The position numbers were made by a program, and so were the translations under genes. Source: Hemicentrotus pulcherrimus (taxonomy: Eukaryota > Echinodermata > Echinoidea > Camarodonta > Strongylocentrotidae). Taken from it: a stretch of 43,108 bases of DNA. Positions 1 to 10,659 of this stretch are shown piece after piece. The DNA lies in NCBI GenBank assembly GCA_003118195.1, contig BEXV01000641.1, positions 63,702 through 106,809 of the forward strand, in the 5' to 3' direction. A model generated the notes under the pieces. The model was not told the origin of the DNA and searched no databases. It saw only the letters and a program-made list of their open reading frames with translations. Numbering within the stretch: position 1 is the first letter of the stretch; each line of letters begins with the position of its first letter.

Positions 1-64
1 CCCCCCCCCCCCCCCTCTTCCCCAACTTTCTCTCTCTCTCTCTCCCTCTCTCTCCCTCTCTCTC
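1..64. repeat. Poly-C run followed by CT microsatellite
   Basis: The window opens with 15 consecutive C bases and then a CT-rich tract with occasional CC interruptions. The poly-C edge resembles the poly-C next to the N gap at 32299-32364, so it may mark an assembly-difficult site. No coding signal is present. Confidence 0.9.
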
Positions 65-776
65 GCTCTGAGAATGCAAAATTGGGTCGTTCTCACAGAT
101 GTATTGGTTAAAACAGGACTGCCATTTATCTAAAGATACAGGCCTTCATTTTACATGACCCACTTTTCCAATTACAAATGCTATCCTTTTCAAGAGAAAT
201 AGCATTTTACTGAAGATATTCTAAACTACACAAAGTGTAAACTATCAAGAGTTCATCTGCAGTTGTGAGAGAGAGAACCGAAAGTATGAGTTTAAGTGCT
301 GAAACTGACAAGGAGTTAGCCATTATGAATATTGTCAAACTTTGTTTCTTAATACCCTTGATCCCTTTCTAATCCCCTTAATCCTACTCCTCTCTGTTAA
401 AAGAGGGGCAAGGGATCTAACACTGGGGGTCCATGTAGGTACCAGATGGACCAACAATAGATTACAGAGAGGGGCAATTTTACCCCCATTGTCACAAGCC
501 AGGGTGCTCTGCTATTCAGATGTAGAATCCATTGGTTTCAATTTGCAAAACATGTATTTAACGACAGTAAGCCTTGAGGACTTTTTGTAGCTGCATGTCC
601 ATCACATTCTTATACAAGACAGTGGTCTTTAAAAGGATTAGGAAAGGAAAACTGACAGAAGGTAAACTTTCACAGCAAAGTTGCCTAAAATGTCATGTGA
701 AATAATTAGCTTCTAGATAAGCTTTGCTCGCACTATAAAGCAATTTGTGCTAGTGGTAATTGATTACAAGGATTTT
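65..776. other. Non-coding sequence with several short stem-loops
   Basis: I see no exon-like open frame with recognisable protein content. Between 360 and 490 there are three short inverted repeats: GATCCCTT/AAGGGATC (360-367 with 410-417), GGTCCAT/ATGGACC (428-434 with 446-452, loop of 11) and a GGGG/CCCC pair around 474-490. These could be remnants of a fold-back repeat. The rest looks like ordinary AT-rich non-coding DNA. Confidence 0.5.
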
Positions 777-1136
777 CTTTCTCTATCACTCAGCTTCTCT
801 CTCTTTCTCTCTCTCCCTCCATCTCTCCATCCATCCATCCCTCCATCTAACTAGCTAGATCTCTCTCTCCCTTCATTCATTTATTTATTTCTCAAAGTCC
901 ACTCTTCCCTAAACTACTTTTTTGTGTTAATCATTCCCTCTCCTCTCCTCTCCTCTCCTCTCTCCCTCCCTCTTTCTCTCTCTCTCTCCCTCTCTCTCTC
1001 TCCCTCTCTCTCATACCCTTACTTGTTTGGTTATTATGACTAATGAATGTTCTTTTCCCTCTCTCTTGCCCTCTCACTCTCTATCTCTCTCTATCTGTCT
1101 CTCTTTCTCTCTCCCTCTCTCTCTCTCTCTCCCTCC
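777..1136. repeat. Compound CT / CCAT / CTCTC pyrimidine tract
   Basis: The plus strand is almost purely pyrimidine over long stretches: CT repeats, a short CCAT block near 822-845, CTCTC pentamers near 938-960, then more CT to about 1135. Between 1010 and 1045 there is a short normal-sequence break. Serine/leucine-rich frames here are microsatellite translations, not genes. Confidence 0.9.
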
Positions 1137-2237
1137 AACCCTTATACCACCTCACCCAGCTTATGAGAACTCCTGCCCCAAATACCATCTGTGTAAATTA
1201 CTTCATCCTATAGTCATCCACAATCGCATGCCATTATCCTTAACGAAAAAAAAAATAATATTGCGAAATTACATCATGTCGCACTATATAGCTTTGCACC
1301 TCATATACATGTATGCCTTGCCCGGCAGGCAAACAAATTATTGATTCATAAAGAATCAATGTTTTTCTTCTCTAATTAAAATACTCTCTTTTTTTCTTGA
1401 CAAGACAGGGGAATAATCTAATTAAACACGATGAGGCTCGAGCGGACAAGATATTATTGCGATGACTTTGTCGAGGGGGAAAACCAGAGAGAACCGCGGC
1501 CGGAGAAATGCAGAAATTCATTTTCTCTACTAGAACGAGAAGCAATATTGTTTATTTTGGTTTTCCTCCTTCTTATCATTATCATTTCTATCAATTTTGG
1601 AGATGATGCCTGGCCCCCAATATCATTTCCAGTTGGTGTGTGTGTGTGAACTTGAGCCTTCAAAATAGAACTTGGGTTGGTTTAAGCGCAAGAGGGTTAT
1701 AAGTTCATGAACAAAGTCCTTATTCTACTGACAGCCATCTCACAGTTCTGATACAGATTACACAATAGAGGTGAAGTTGTATAATGTCAGTTTGGAAGCA
1801 GATCAGAAGGTTGGTTGTAAATCTTGCATGTGTAAAATGATGAGTTAATGCCCATCTTGTTCCAAACATATCCTTGTACAATTCAAAAGTGCAGTATGTC
1901 ATCTTCTGAAAGCAAGAAGGGTGCTAACTCAAAGCTTGTGAGACAGACTTCATTCCCTAGTTTCGCCATGACTAGGTACAACTATTAGTTTTGAGTCACT
2001 ATTCGGAACATAAATCTTGCTAAAAAGGACTTTGATGCATACACTATCTGTTGACAGCAAAAAGAGTGTTATTTCTGTATTGAATAATGCAAACAAATGC
2101 CTTTCTGACTTTTGAGCACACGATTTGAAAAGAGAAGGCATTGAGCTACACATATTGATGACCTGTGCAGAAAAGCCATGTAGCCCAAAGCAAGTTTATT
2201 GACCATTCTATAAAGGTGCCTTGTACTTTTTTCACAA
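1137..2237. other. Non-coding sequence, nothing recognised
   Basis: The frames over 60 codons (for example 1431-1649 on plus and 1454-1663 on minus) overlap one another on opposite strands, have no recognisable domain and no clear splice context. A short TG run lies at 1638-1648. I see no RNA gene or mobile element here. Confidence 0.5.
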
Positions 2238-2404
2238 TACAGTCAAACCTGCCCTAGTGACCACCTGTCTACAAAGTACAAAGCCCACATTTGTTGTTTC
2301 CCTTGAAAATGGTTTCTCATTGAATCATGTACTAAAGAAACCTGTCTACAAAGGCCACTTTTTGTGTTTTCCATTGGCGGTCACTATAGACAGGTTTGAC
2401 TGTA
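2238..2404. mobile_element. TA-flanked MITE with CAGTCAAACCTG ends, complete copy
   Basis: The element is 167 bp with perfect 14-bp terminal inverted repeats: TACAGTCAAACCTG at the left end and CAGGTTTGACTGTA at the right. If the outer TA on each side is the target duplication, the ends start CAGT, as in Tc1/mariner-type elements. The interior has two related half-units containing GACCACCTGTCTACAAAG-like wording. No transposase frame is present, so it would be non-autonomous. Related copies lie at 9417, 21547, 25442 and 26328. The superfamily call is inference from the ends. Confidence 0.75.
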
Positions 2405-2427
2405 CAATGGTGTTCTTATCATGTGTG

Positions 2428-2620
2428 CATACTTCAATGGGGGCATTGCTTGTATGCACTTGGTAGTAATAACAAGATATACTGAAAAATCATATTGTGG
2501 TAATCAAAAGGGTTATACATTGATTCTAAGGCTCATACATACTTCAATGTGAGCACTGCTTGTATGCACTTAGCAGTAATAACCAAAAAAAATGAAAAAT
2601 CATATTATGGGATTCAAAAT
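2428..2620. repeat. Diverged tandem duplication, 110-bp period
   Basis: Two copies start with CATACTTCAATG at 2428 and 2538. Both continue with a GCTTGTATGCACTT block, an AGTAATAAC block and a GAAAAATCATATT block. The first copy begins 24 bp after the right end of the MITE at 2238-2404. No coding content is seen. Confidence 0.8.
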
Positions 2621-3161
2621 ATAAACTCTACATAAAGTGATATGAGTGAACGTCTTTCTCGCTCTCAAAGATTGTACCCCACATTATTCTGTAACCTCAG
2701 CTACCATCGCACCCTTAATGAAGTGTCTTGTTCGAGCACGGCTTCGACGATCCCTACAAAAGACGATACACGTTTTGCCTTGCTAATAGGACGCCCTCAG
2801 GGTTGTGCGTGTAATCCGAGATTTCACTCACAAATATTCACATATTTTAGTTTTTTCTGTGGCAGGCCGCCGCGAAATTTGGAGAAATATGGTGGTGATA
2901 CATTTAAGTGGCATAAAAAATAGGTTTAGCCTGTGGGGTTTTGTGGTTAGGTTTGGACTCAGTGGAGACATATTGAATTAATGGCTGGAAAATGGATCTT
3001 GGTTCTACTTTAATTGATTTTGTAATTTGTATCTACTTGTTCCATTCAGATAAACACTTGAAGTAGAAGGATATAGATTATGGCATTCGTTGACTTGTTT
3101 ATTGCTAGGTTACTGCACAATAAATAAACCTTGATGTCTACAAGTTTCCAATCATTATATT
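2621..3161. other. Non-coding sequence, nothing recognised
   Basis: One open frame of 93 codons begins at 2642 on the plus strand, but its translation has no recognisable domain or compositional sign of a protein. No RNA gene or repeat family is evident. Confidence 0.45.
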
Positions 3162-3295
3162 GTTTTCAATACTGCAACTACTTCTTTGACTACTACCACT
3201 TCTACTACTCCTACTTCAACTGCTACTACTACTACTACTTCTTCTTCCACTACTTCTACTTCTACTACTATTACTACTTCTACTATTATTATGAA
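3162..3295. repeat. Imperfect CTA/CTT trinucleotide repeat
   Basis: The tract is built from ACT, TCT and TAC triplets, interrupted by CTT and ATT. The valine/glutamate-rich frame on the minus strand across it is a by-product of the repeat. Confidence 0.85.
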
Positions 3296-4542
3296 GTGAT
3301 ATATTGAATTAATGGAATAAAAAATTGGAGTACAAGTACTTGTAGTCACTAGATGAGAAAAAAAAGAGACTGCAATAATGACATACTAATTGCATATACC
3401 ATAAAATGATAAAACACCATTGTATAGTATACACATTGGGATAACACATGCAACAAATCCATATCTCTTGCCAATACATCCAATCTCACAATTTCTAACA
3501 TACCAACAGCATACCCCTTCTATTAGACACCATGCTTTAGAAAAACATACCACCATGTGTTTCAACAGACAATGTATACCTTTTGTTCAAGCAAAGCTTA
3601 GAAAAAGTGTTTAAAATCCTTGAAAAGAGTGCAAAATCTCACTTATTCTCTCTCCCCCTATTCAATTCATCTTCTCAATACCATTGCCAATGGGGTAAAC
3701 TGTAACAGACTCCCACTCAACACAAAAGTAAATTTTCTCTGCCCATCGCCAGATAGACGCATTCAAAAGTACGAACCGAATTGCGAGAACGCGCTTTATG
3801 CCCCCAGATAGTAACGTGAATCCGCGATCACTTCACGTGGAGGAGGTGGAAATTGAGAAACTATTAGTCACCCTTTTACGGCGTTTTTTCGCTTTTTTGT
3901 ATTTACTTCTCTATTTGGAATTTTGATAGTAGAGTTCAATTGTTTCTTATTTCTGTTTTATATGGAGTACCGGTAGATTAAAGTGCAGGCCAGAATATTA
4001 ATTACTACTCTAGTATCTTTGTTCTACAGTTTGTTAAGCAGGATTGAATGTCAAGGATAAGTTGTTTTTTGCATTTGTCTTTGTCCTAACTAGCACTTCA
4101 CTGTAACTCAATTTAATCAGTAACATTCATTGCATTTTATTGTATTTCTATCATTTCCCATTGTATTTTATATGTTATTACTCCAAAAGAAAAGCAATTT
4201 TTGTCAAACTTGTTTGAGGATGAGTATATTATATTCTTGCCCCTTCCATATCTTATTTTTGAATTAATCTTTAGCAGACAAGATAGCCCAAAAAACATAC
4301 ATTTATCATAATAAAGATAATAAATTATATATCATCTTGTACGTCTTCACTGTCGGTAGTATTCTGGCAATTAAGTATTTGTCTGTCTTTTTACTTGCTT
4401 GTCTGTTAGTTTGTCGCTTCCTTTTCAATCATCAACTGTATTCTGGCAGATTATTGTAAATCCTTAAAGTAATTTGATGTATCAATGTTGCCTATATATG
4501 AGGCATAGGTTTCTCCCATATCCGGTTTCTACTATTCATTCA
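3296..4542. other. Non-coding sequence with one unique-looking island
   Basis: Mostly AT-rich with no recognised genes. Around 3720-3860 base composition is more even. There is a perfect 7-bp inverted repeat ACGTGAA/TTCACGT (3814-3820 with 3832-3838) that includes a CACGTG E-box-like core at its right side. No function can be assigned. Confidence 0.45.
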
Positions 4543-4623
4543 TTAACCCATTCCCTACTGGAACCAAGTTGTTTCTGTTGTATAGCCATGAGGAATATGT
4601 TAAAGCAGTAGTCAATGTGTTAA
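4543..4623. mobile_element. TTAA-flanked 80-bp MITE, copy 1
   Basis: The copy is 81 bp, begins TTAACCCATTCCCTACTG and ends with a CAGTAGTCAATGTGTTAA-type inverted repeat. The same layout recurs at 22637-22716 and 26394-26473. CCC just inside a flanking TTAA is what piggyBac-type ends look like, but no transposase is present and the superfamily is inferred. Confidence 0.65.
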
Positions 4624-5001
4624 TAAAGCACAATCTGCAGGAGAAAAGCATAACAAAAAAAATGAACACTGCACAAAGTTCAACCACTTATTCCTAAATC
4701 ACCATCCCAGTGATGCGCTCCATAAGCACTGATCTCTTCATCTTTGCCACTACCTTACACACAAAAATCTAAACTGCAACCGGCTACTTTCTTTCGGGCG
4801 CTTGAAACGGTGGATATAATCCATTTTTCTTGCAGCTGAAAAATGACAACGGAGCCCCTGTGAGCATACAGGGTGCATTTAATTTGGTAATTGAATTGGT
4901 TTTAAGTAGAGAGAGTATTGTGGCGAAGATGGGAGATGTTTCAGGATGATATTTCTCCGGGGGACGGTCAGGTTAAGCTCGTTTTAAACTCTGATCATTG
5001 C
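4624..5001. other. Non-coding sequence, nothing recognised
   Basis: Apparently single-copy sequence, richer in GC after 4770. It contains no exon-like frame that I can support. It ends at the first copy of the duplicated segment that starts at 5002. Confidence 0.4.
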
Positions 5002-5206
5002 CTGGATGACGGCTAAGACAACACTCTCCATCTCGCTGTCTTCCTTTGCTTGGCTCTTCTTTATCTGGCTATCTATTTAAGTTTTTCCCTTCGGACCGCA
5101 TTCACTTTGCTCATCTATGACCCTCTTCATCTATCTCTTTCTCTCTTTCTCCATACTCTCTGACTCCTCCACTGCTCTCTCTCTCTCTCTCTCTTTGCCT
5201 CTATCA

Positions 5207-5245
<39 letters not shown>

Positions 5246-5255
5246 TCTATCACTA

Positions 5256-5288
<33 letters not shown>

Positions 5289-5520
5289 ATCACTATCTCT
5301 CTCTCTCTCTCTTTCTCACTCACTCTACCACTCCTTCCTGATCTCTCACAATCTCCATCTCCGTCTCTGAACTGTCTCCTTCTCTCCNCTGGATGACGGC
5401 TAAGACAACACTCTCCATCTCGCTGTCTTCCTTTGCTTGGCTCTTCTTTATCTGGCTATCTATTTAAGTTTTTCCCTTCGGACTACATTCACTTTGCTCA
5501 TCTATGACTCTCTCCATCTA

Positions 5521-5559
<39 letters not shown>

Positions 5560-5603
5560 CCCTCTCTCTCTCTCTCCCTCCATATTCTCTGACTCCTCCA
5601 TTG

Positions 5604-5636
<33 letters not shown>

Positions 5637-5780
5637 TCTTTCTCTCTGTCACTCTCTCTCTCTTTCTCTCTATCACTCTTTCTCTCTTTCTCTCTATCAC
5701 TCTCTCTTTCTCTCTATCACTCTCTCTTTCTCTCTATCACTCTCTCTCTCTTTATCTTTCTAACTCTCTTTCTCTCTCTG

Positions 5781-5818
<38 letters not shown>

Positions 5819-5902
5819 ACTCACTCTGCAACTCCTTCCTGATCTCTCCTACATCTTCTCTCACAATCTCCACCTCTGTCTTTGAACTGTCTCATTCTCT
5901 CC
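5002..5902. repeat. Segment present twice around a single N (probable haplotype duplication)
   Basis: Copy 1 is 5002-5387 and copy 2 is 5389-5902, with the only intervening base an N at 5388. Both begin CTGGATGACGGCTAAGACAA, run almost identically for about 130 bp, pass through a long CT microsatellite (5117-5330 and 5504-5830), and share the flank CTCACTCACTCT, a CTCACAATCTCCA block and a GAACTGTCTC block. They differ by a few substitutions and by microsatellite length. The simplest reading is two overlapping allelic contig ends joined with a token N. Open frames inside are CT-repeat translations. Confidence 0.85.
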
Positions 5903-6020
5903 TCCCCATCTCCCATCTTTCTATCCCTCTTCCTCCTCTTCCCCCCTTCTCTCCATCTTGCCCTCCTCTCTTTATCACTCTCTCTCTCTCCCTCTCTCTT
6001 TTTCTGTCATCCATCTCCCC
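5903..6020. repeat. CT-rich pyrimidine tract
   Basis: This continues the pyrimidine-rich character of the preceding microsatellite with CCTCTTCC and CTCTCTCC blocks. No coding content is seen. Confidence 0.75.
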
Positions 6021-6027
6021 CTCCCTA

Positions 6028-6260
6028 AGGAAGGGGCACTATGTTTGCATAATCAATTAACGCACAATTAGGCTCTCGCTCCCAGCCATTGTAGGGCATA
6101 TGGTCGGCTAATCCCAGGGGGATCCTGTGCAATAAATTATGCATGTTTGCAAAAGAGTGGATGGGGAGAGAGACTAATCCATCATTTGTTTAGCCATGAT
6201 TCATAAATCAATCAAATTTATGAAGTGAAGAGAGCTCGAGGACCCAAATAACTCTGCACA
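6028..6260. promoter_or_regulatory. Candidate regulatory island with POU, homeobox and Onecut-like motifs
   Basis: This low-repeat island sits between two pyrimidine tracts. It contains TTTGCATAATCAATTAA (octamer-like plus homeobox-like), CTAATCCC (Otx/Bicoid-like), ATTATGCATG (POU-dimer-like), GACTAATCCAT, and AAATCAATCAAATTTATG (Onecut/Pbx-like and Cdx-like). Such a density of distinct homeodomain-type words is what intronic or distal enhancers of developmental genes often show. There is no direct evidence of activity, and short motifs occur by chance in AT-rich DNA. Confidence 0.3.
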
Positions 6261-6297
6261 GCTCTGATTGAATGATAGTAAGGAATAAATCTTACTC

Positions 6298-6459
6298 CCT
6301 CATTCCATCTTCTTTCCTCTCTTCTCTCTCTCTCCTTCCTATTTTCCTCTCTTCTCTTCTCTTTTTGCCACATTCTTTTTTTTCTTCTCTAGATATCTAT
6401 CTCCATTCTCACAACCTCTCTGTCATTCTCCCTCAATTTCCAAAGATGTATGCCTCTTC

Positions 6460-6498
<39 letters not shown>

Positions 6499-6582
6499 AC
6501 TACAGGTATCTATCTTTTTTTATTGTATTATTCCATTGCAATCTTCATTCAGTCTCTCTCTCTCTCTCTCTCTCTCTTTGTT
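6298..6582. repeat. CT microsatellite and pyrimidine tracts
   Basis: CT-rich sequence runs from 6298 to 6500, with a nearly pure CT run at 6462-6497, and again at 6551-6580. The frames across it translate to leucine/serine repeats and are not genes. Confidence 0.9.
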
Positions 6583-6770
6583 GCTCTTTCCCATGTTACA
6601 CAATGTTAGCTTGTCGCTCGCTTTCTCATTTAGGCTAAAATAATCATATCAATTGCTTTCTCCAACCTGAAATACCTTTTGTCCTGCTTTCCTCTGCATT
6701 ACATTGAGTTCTTTATTACACAATAACATGGTAATAAATGGATGAAGCTAAATATCATTTGTTGAGAACC

Positions 6771-6817
6771 GGAAGGGCATTAACCCTGTATTAAATCATG
6801 TGATTAAATGCCATCCT
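6771..6817. repeat. GGCATTA hairpin family, member A
   Basis: The left arm GGAAGGGCATTAA (6771-6783) faces a right arm TTAAATGCCATCC (6804-6816), complementary apart from a mismatch and small offsets. The loop is about 20 nt. Three further members with the same stem wording lie at 6960, 10484 and 20969. Confidence 0.5.
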
Positions 6818-6959
6818 GATTCTACGAAGAATAAGTAATACATGTATCTATATTACTCTCAACATTTACTGCAATGTGTGACAAATGCTATTCATTCATA
6901 CAGTAAACTCAAAAGGACCTACATGTGTAGTATAACAAGTAAAACCGTCGGATGAGAGG

Positions 6960-7008
6960 CAAAAGGGCCTTATCTCTGGATTTGGCATTTTGGATTAATG
7001 CCCTTTTG
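6960..7008. repeat. GGCATTA hairpin family, member B
   Basis: The left arm CAAAAGGGCCTTAT (6960-6973) is complementary to the right arm TTAATGCCCTTTTG (6995-7008) at 12 of 14 positions, with a 21-nt loop. It sits 177 bp from member A. Confidence 0.6.
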
Positions 7009-8810
7009 TTTCTGAGCAGACAAAACGCTCACATGCTCCATCCAAAAAGGGGCTTTTAACTGCCTTATCACCGTTCTTTGTTTTCCAACGTCGTTTTTCA
7101 ATCACTTTCCAGCAAGGTAGTAAAAGCCAAGGTGAATAGCACTCCACAAGGAGCTAAGAAGTCGATCGATTAATGACAAGTCTCCCTCGCTTGTCCACCG
7201 AGTGGCTAAGAGTTTGCCTAGTGTAATGTGAGACGCCATTGAAAGCGGTTTGACACATGCGTGGAGTGGTCCGGGAGAGCGCTTGCCGCGCCGCAACCGG
7301 AAGGCCGGAGAGGGATGAGGGGAGAGGAGCGAGCGAGCGTCCTGAGACTCGTTGTCAGTCAAGCGCGCAGGAGGGTTTCAGGATGGGGCTGAAACTGTTA
7401 ATAGGGGGATTGGTAAAACATTATGATCATGTATTCATTCATCATCTGTTTGGCGCTAGAAGAGGATTAAATCTGTGTAAAATTATACAAGTAAACACCC
7501 GTCTGACTTCAAACAGACAATACCATGAAATGTATCAAGGGATTAAGTATGACTGCACAACATTGAATAGATAGAAGTAGAGAGAGAGAGAGGCAAATTA
7601 AATGAGAGTATAGAATGCATTGTTGTTTCTTTGATATCAGACTATGTTGAGTACTTGATTTCAATGTTCTTGAGACCTTATGTTGGTCAAACTTGATTGT
7701 GAAGATGAATTACTGATTTGAGCATCACCAGGCTTTTGTTTTAATCATACTTTCTTGCATGACTGCACATTTATTGTTCTTTAGGACCTTCTGCAATTCA
7801 AATGCTATATCATCTGCTGTGATCCAGATGGCAATCACCCATACATTAACACATAAGTTAGCTCTTACTCTTAGGTGAAAATGTAACAAATGTCAATTGC
7901 ACATATTTGTGTTTGTCCAACAATAATCCATTTAGAGCCATACAGATCTTAACACATATACATTTACACAGTTAAAATGCCCTTGCAGCTCCAAACAGAC
8001 AAAAATATTAAGGTAAAGAACTCGAATACCCGGTACCAGCAAGTCAAATACTGTGTTCTTGGTTAAGATATTGTGTGATGCAACCATTATATCACCACTT
8101 ACAACCTTATGACACTAAACTGCCCCCATACTCTGCTGCTGGGGGTAGAGGCAAAAAATATGCAGATGCAGAGCAAAGTAACCCAACCCATCCAGGGAAC
8201 GTCAGCCTCCGCGTAGTAGTAGTAGTAGCAGGAGTAGATAGTCAGGTGAACGCACGGCGGAGGAAAAAGAACCCGGTGCAGAAGCGGAAGGGGAAATTGT
8301 AGGACTTAAAGAGCGCTAATGGATCCATTCTGCTCTCCTTTGCATTGTCAACACAGAGACACAACCTCCGAAAGCAGAGGCAAGAACCCGATATGGCCAT
8401 GCTCATTCTGTTTTCCCTTTCTCGATCTCTCCTCGTTCTCGAATACCGGTAGGAATGGCTACCTCCCGACGACGACGACGTGGGATTGAGAGGAAACGCT
8501 GACTAAGAGGGGAGAGGTGTCGCTTTCAAGCGCACAAGTAATGTCAAATATTCGGTATTATGAGACGACGTTCACAGGGGACTCAAAATGCAGACAAAGA
8601 TTTCTCCAACTTCTTACAATCAGTGTATTCCAGTGTTGTCTCTATGAGCATGTACATGCTAGCTAGTAAATTCATAATGAAGAGTTTGAAAGACAACAAG
8701 GATTCATAGAGTGGAGAGGTTTGGCATATACAAAGGGTCTGTAAGCTCCAAGTATTAATTATAAAGGAAGTTAAGATACTCAAAATATAATGCCATATTA
8801 ATTAAGCAGT
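7009..8810. other. Non-coding sequence with two GC-rich islands
   Basis: GC-rich, apparently unique islands lie at about 7180-7390 and 8150-8560; the rest is AT-rich. Open frames at 7102-7362 (minus), 7257-7574 (plus) and 8075-8302 (plus) run through these islands, but their translations are low-complexity or unrecognisable. I do not call them genes. The islands could be regulatory or include unidentified UTR. Confidence 0.4.
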
Positions 8811-8885
8811 AACAGGGCTTTGAACCCTCAACCTCCAGATGTAAAGACCCCTGATTGAATCTGCGAGCTATGTTGCATCCCTGCA
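8811..8885 (-). ncRNA. tRNA-like sequence (tRNA pseudogene or tRNA-derived SINE head)
   Basis: Read on the minus strand, the sequence contains CATAGCTCGCAGATTCAATC, which resembles a tRNA D-arm/A-box. About 30 nt later comes GAGGTTGAGGGTTCAAAGCC, whose GGTTCAAAGCC matches the B-box/T-arm pattern GGTTCRANNCC. The anticodon-arm region between them does not fold into a clean five-base stem by eye, so an active tRNA is unlikely. A degenerate tRNA or the promoter head of a SINE fits better. Confidence 0.4.
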
Positions 8886-9416
8886 AACAAACCTTCTTGA
8901 AGATTGCATGGATTTATGCTAACATGGTTGTGAAAAGGTACTTCCAAACACGATTTGCTATATTATCAAGTAATATGTTCAAAGAAATGTAGAAATAGAG
9001 TAGTGTTAACACACAAGGACCGTTTCCACCGAGTCTAAACGCGGCATGTCATAGATACCTTTTGTCTGTTAGAGTTAAGTGCTCTTTAGTGCTGGCCAAC
9101 TTCCGAGGGCCTACACTCTCCCTCCTAAAGATGTTTGATTATTGGCGAGTTTCCTTGCCCAGCGGCCAACTGGGATACCTCCCAAAAGAACATATGATTT
9201 GCCAAGAGCATCTTGATCCAGTACTTCAGATGTATTATCTAACCATCGTGATAAAAATTGATTTGATGAAACACCACACAGTATTTTCCTTTACCTGTAG
9301 ATACGAAATCCAAAACTGACAGTTTTACTTGTTTCACAGTACACATCAGGTTAAAAATATAGATATCCCTTTAACTGCTATAAATTTGTAAAATGTCAAC
9401 TTCAAATACAATCAAA
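8886..9416. other. Non-coding sequence, nothing recognised
   Basis: AT-rich. A short frame at 9062-9319 on the plus strand has no recognisable domain. If the tRNA-like sequence to the left were a SINE head on the minus strand, its body would lie leftward of 8811, not here. Confidence 0.4.
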
Positions 9417-9568
9417 CCTGCCTTGTAGTGGCCGCCTCCCTATAAAGGCCACCTGTCCATATTGGACACCCATATCACCTCCATCTAGAAGGAAAATTGT
9501 GTTGTAGAACCTGTCTACTAGTGTCTAGTAAGGCCACTTATCTACAGTGGACACTTTTTATGTTTTAT
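9417..9568. mobile_element. TA-flanked MITE, truncated copy
   Basis: The left end TACAATCAAACCTG differs from the end at 2238 by one base. It is followed by the family's GGCCACCTGTC-like interior, an AACCTGTCTAC block and an AAGGCCACTT block. The right inverted repeat is not recognisable, so the copy appears truncated or decayed near 9568. Confidence 0.6.
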
Positions 9569-10483
9569 TTGTTTTAAGAGGTATGTTTGAAGTTTATTTA
9601 AGTCCAAATTGAAAAAGAAAAATCAAGGAAATAATTGAAAAGTAAGCATCTGGCTATAGGACCCAAGCAACCTTCCCCTCAAGAAGAGTCTGAGTATCCT
9701 CATCGATTCCTCGCTTTCTATTACAGCCTAACCCTAACCGAATACTTCCATACTGGAAATTGTATCTGAATTAACGGTCCTTCCTGCAGATAATTATGAC
9801 GCCTGTATTTATTCTCTACACTGGCTTCCCTCAGGGCTCGGAGCGCTCTCCGCTTACATTCTACCTTTCCTTGGCGGGGTATCTGGGCCTCATTTTCGGT
9901 CGCTAACTTCGTTACAGTCATTTCGGTGATAACGTTACCCCTTAACAGTCCTCGAAAAACAAAAACCCTGAATTGTATCCCCCGCTTTTTTTTTACCACT
10001 CTCTCGTTTTCACTAATTCGGTTCCGAATACACAGGGTATGTTGATTTCTGCCATTGGGCTTGGCGATGGATCCTCCACAAATGTTTCTCTTTAATCCAC
10101 AAATTCCGCTCTTTCCTTGCTGCCTTAATTTTCACTAAATTTTGCAAGAAATCCAGTTCGCGTTACGGTCCTCAAGCACTTACAAGTTGTGGAATTGATT
10201 TCCCCCTAAACAAATTCGACTCAAGGAAAGAGAAGAAATTGTAAGACAGCTGTTTTGAGAGTTTCTTCTTTAAAAGTGATAATTCAGACATTCCACAGAC
10301 ATTTAATACTGTGTTTGTCTAAGAGTAAACCTCAAAATATATTTATTCATGAATTTCAGCCTTTACAGACTAATTAAGCAATAAAAGCAGTGGGAAAGAT
10401 GAAAATAGAGGTACTATAATCCCAAGCACAAAACAATCTATTTTACATGTAAGGAATTTGTAGGAAATACTGTCTGTTCAGGG
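9569..10483. other. Non-coding sequence, nothing recognised
   Basis: A frame of 92 codons on the minus strand (9999-9721) lies in a less AT-rich stretch, but it shows no family resemblance and overlaps no splice-like structure I can define. A short CCTAACCCTAACC telomere-like word occurs near 9725. Confidence 0.4.
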
Positions 10484-10534
10484 CTAGAAGGGCATTAAGT
10501 ATGTGTTAAAGTATATGAGATAATGCCTTTCTGG
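10484..10534. repeat. GGCATTA hairpin family, member C
   Basis: The left arm CTAGAAGGGCATTA (10484-10497) is complementary to the right arm TAATGCCTTTCTGG (10521-10534) at 12 of 14 positions (counting one GT-type change), with a 23-nt loop. This is the clearest member together with B and D. Confidence 0.6.
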
Positions 10535-10659
10535 TTACAAACAGAAGACATGCAAGAAATTATATTTTATTTGAAGTTGTTTCAAATCTAATGTAGATAG
10601 TCTCTACCAGAAAATATGTGGGTGCACAGCATAGAAAATAAACCATTGAACTTGGATTG

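Noticed and set aside
5117..5885. Overlapping serine/leucine-rich open frames on both strands
   Set aside because: They are translations of CT microsatellites in several frames, with no unique protein segment. The same applies to the frames at 1027, 6272, 6450, 10588-10996, 14846-15728, 17755-18629 and 32169-32528.
7102..7574. Frames in the GC-rich island near 7180-7390
   Set aside because: Frames on both strands are open because GC-rich DNA has few stop codons; no protein family is recognisable.
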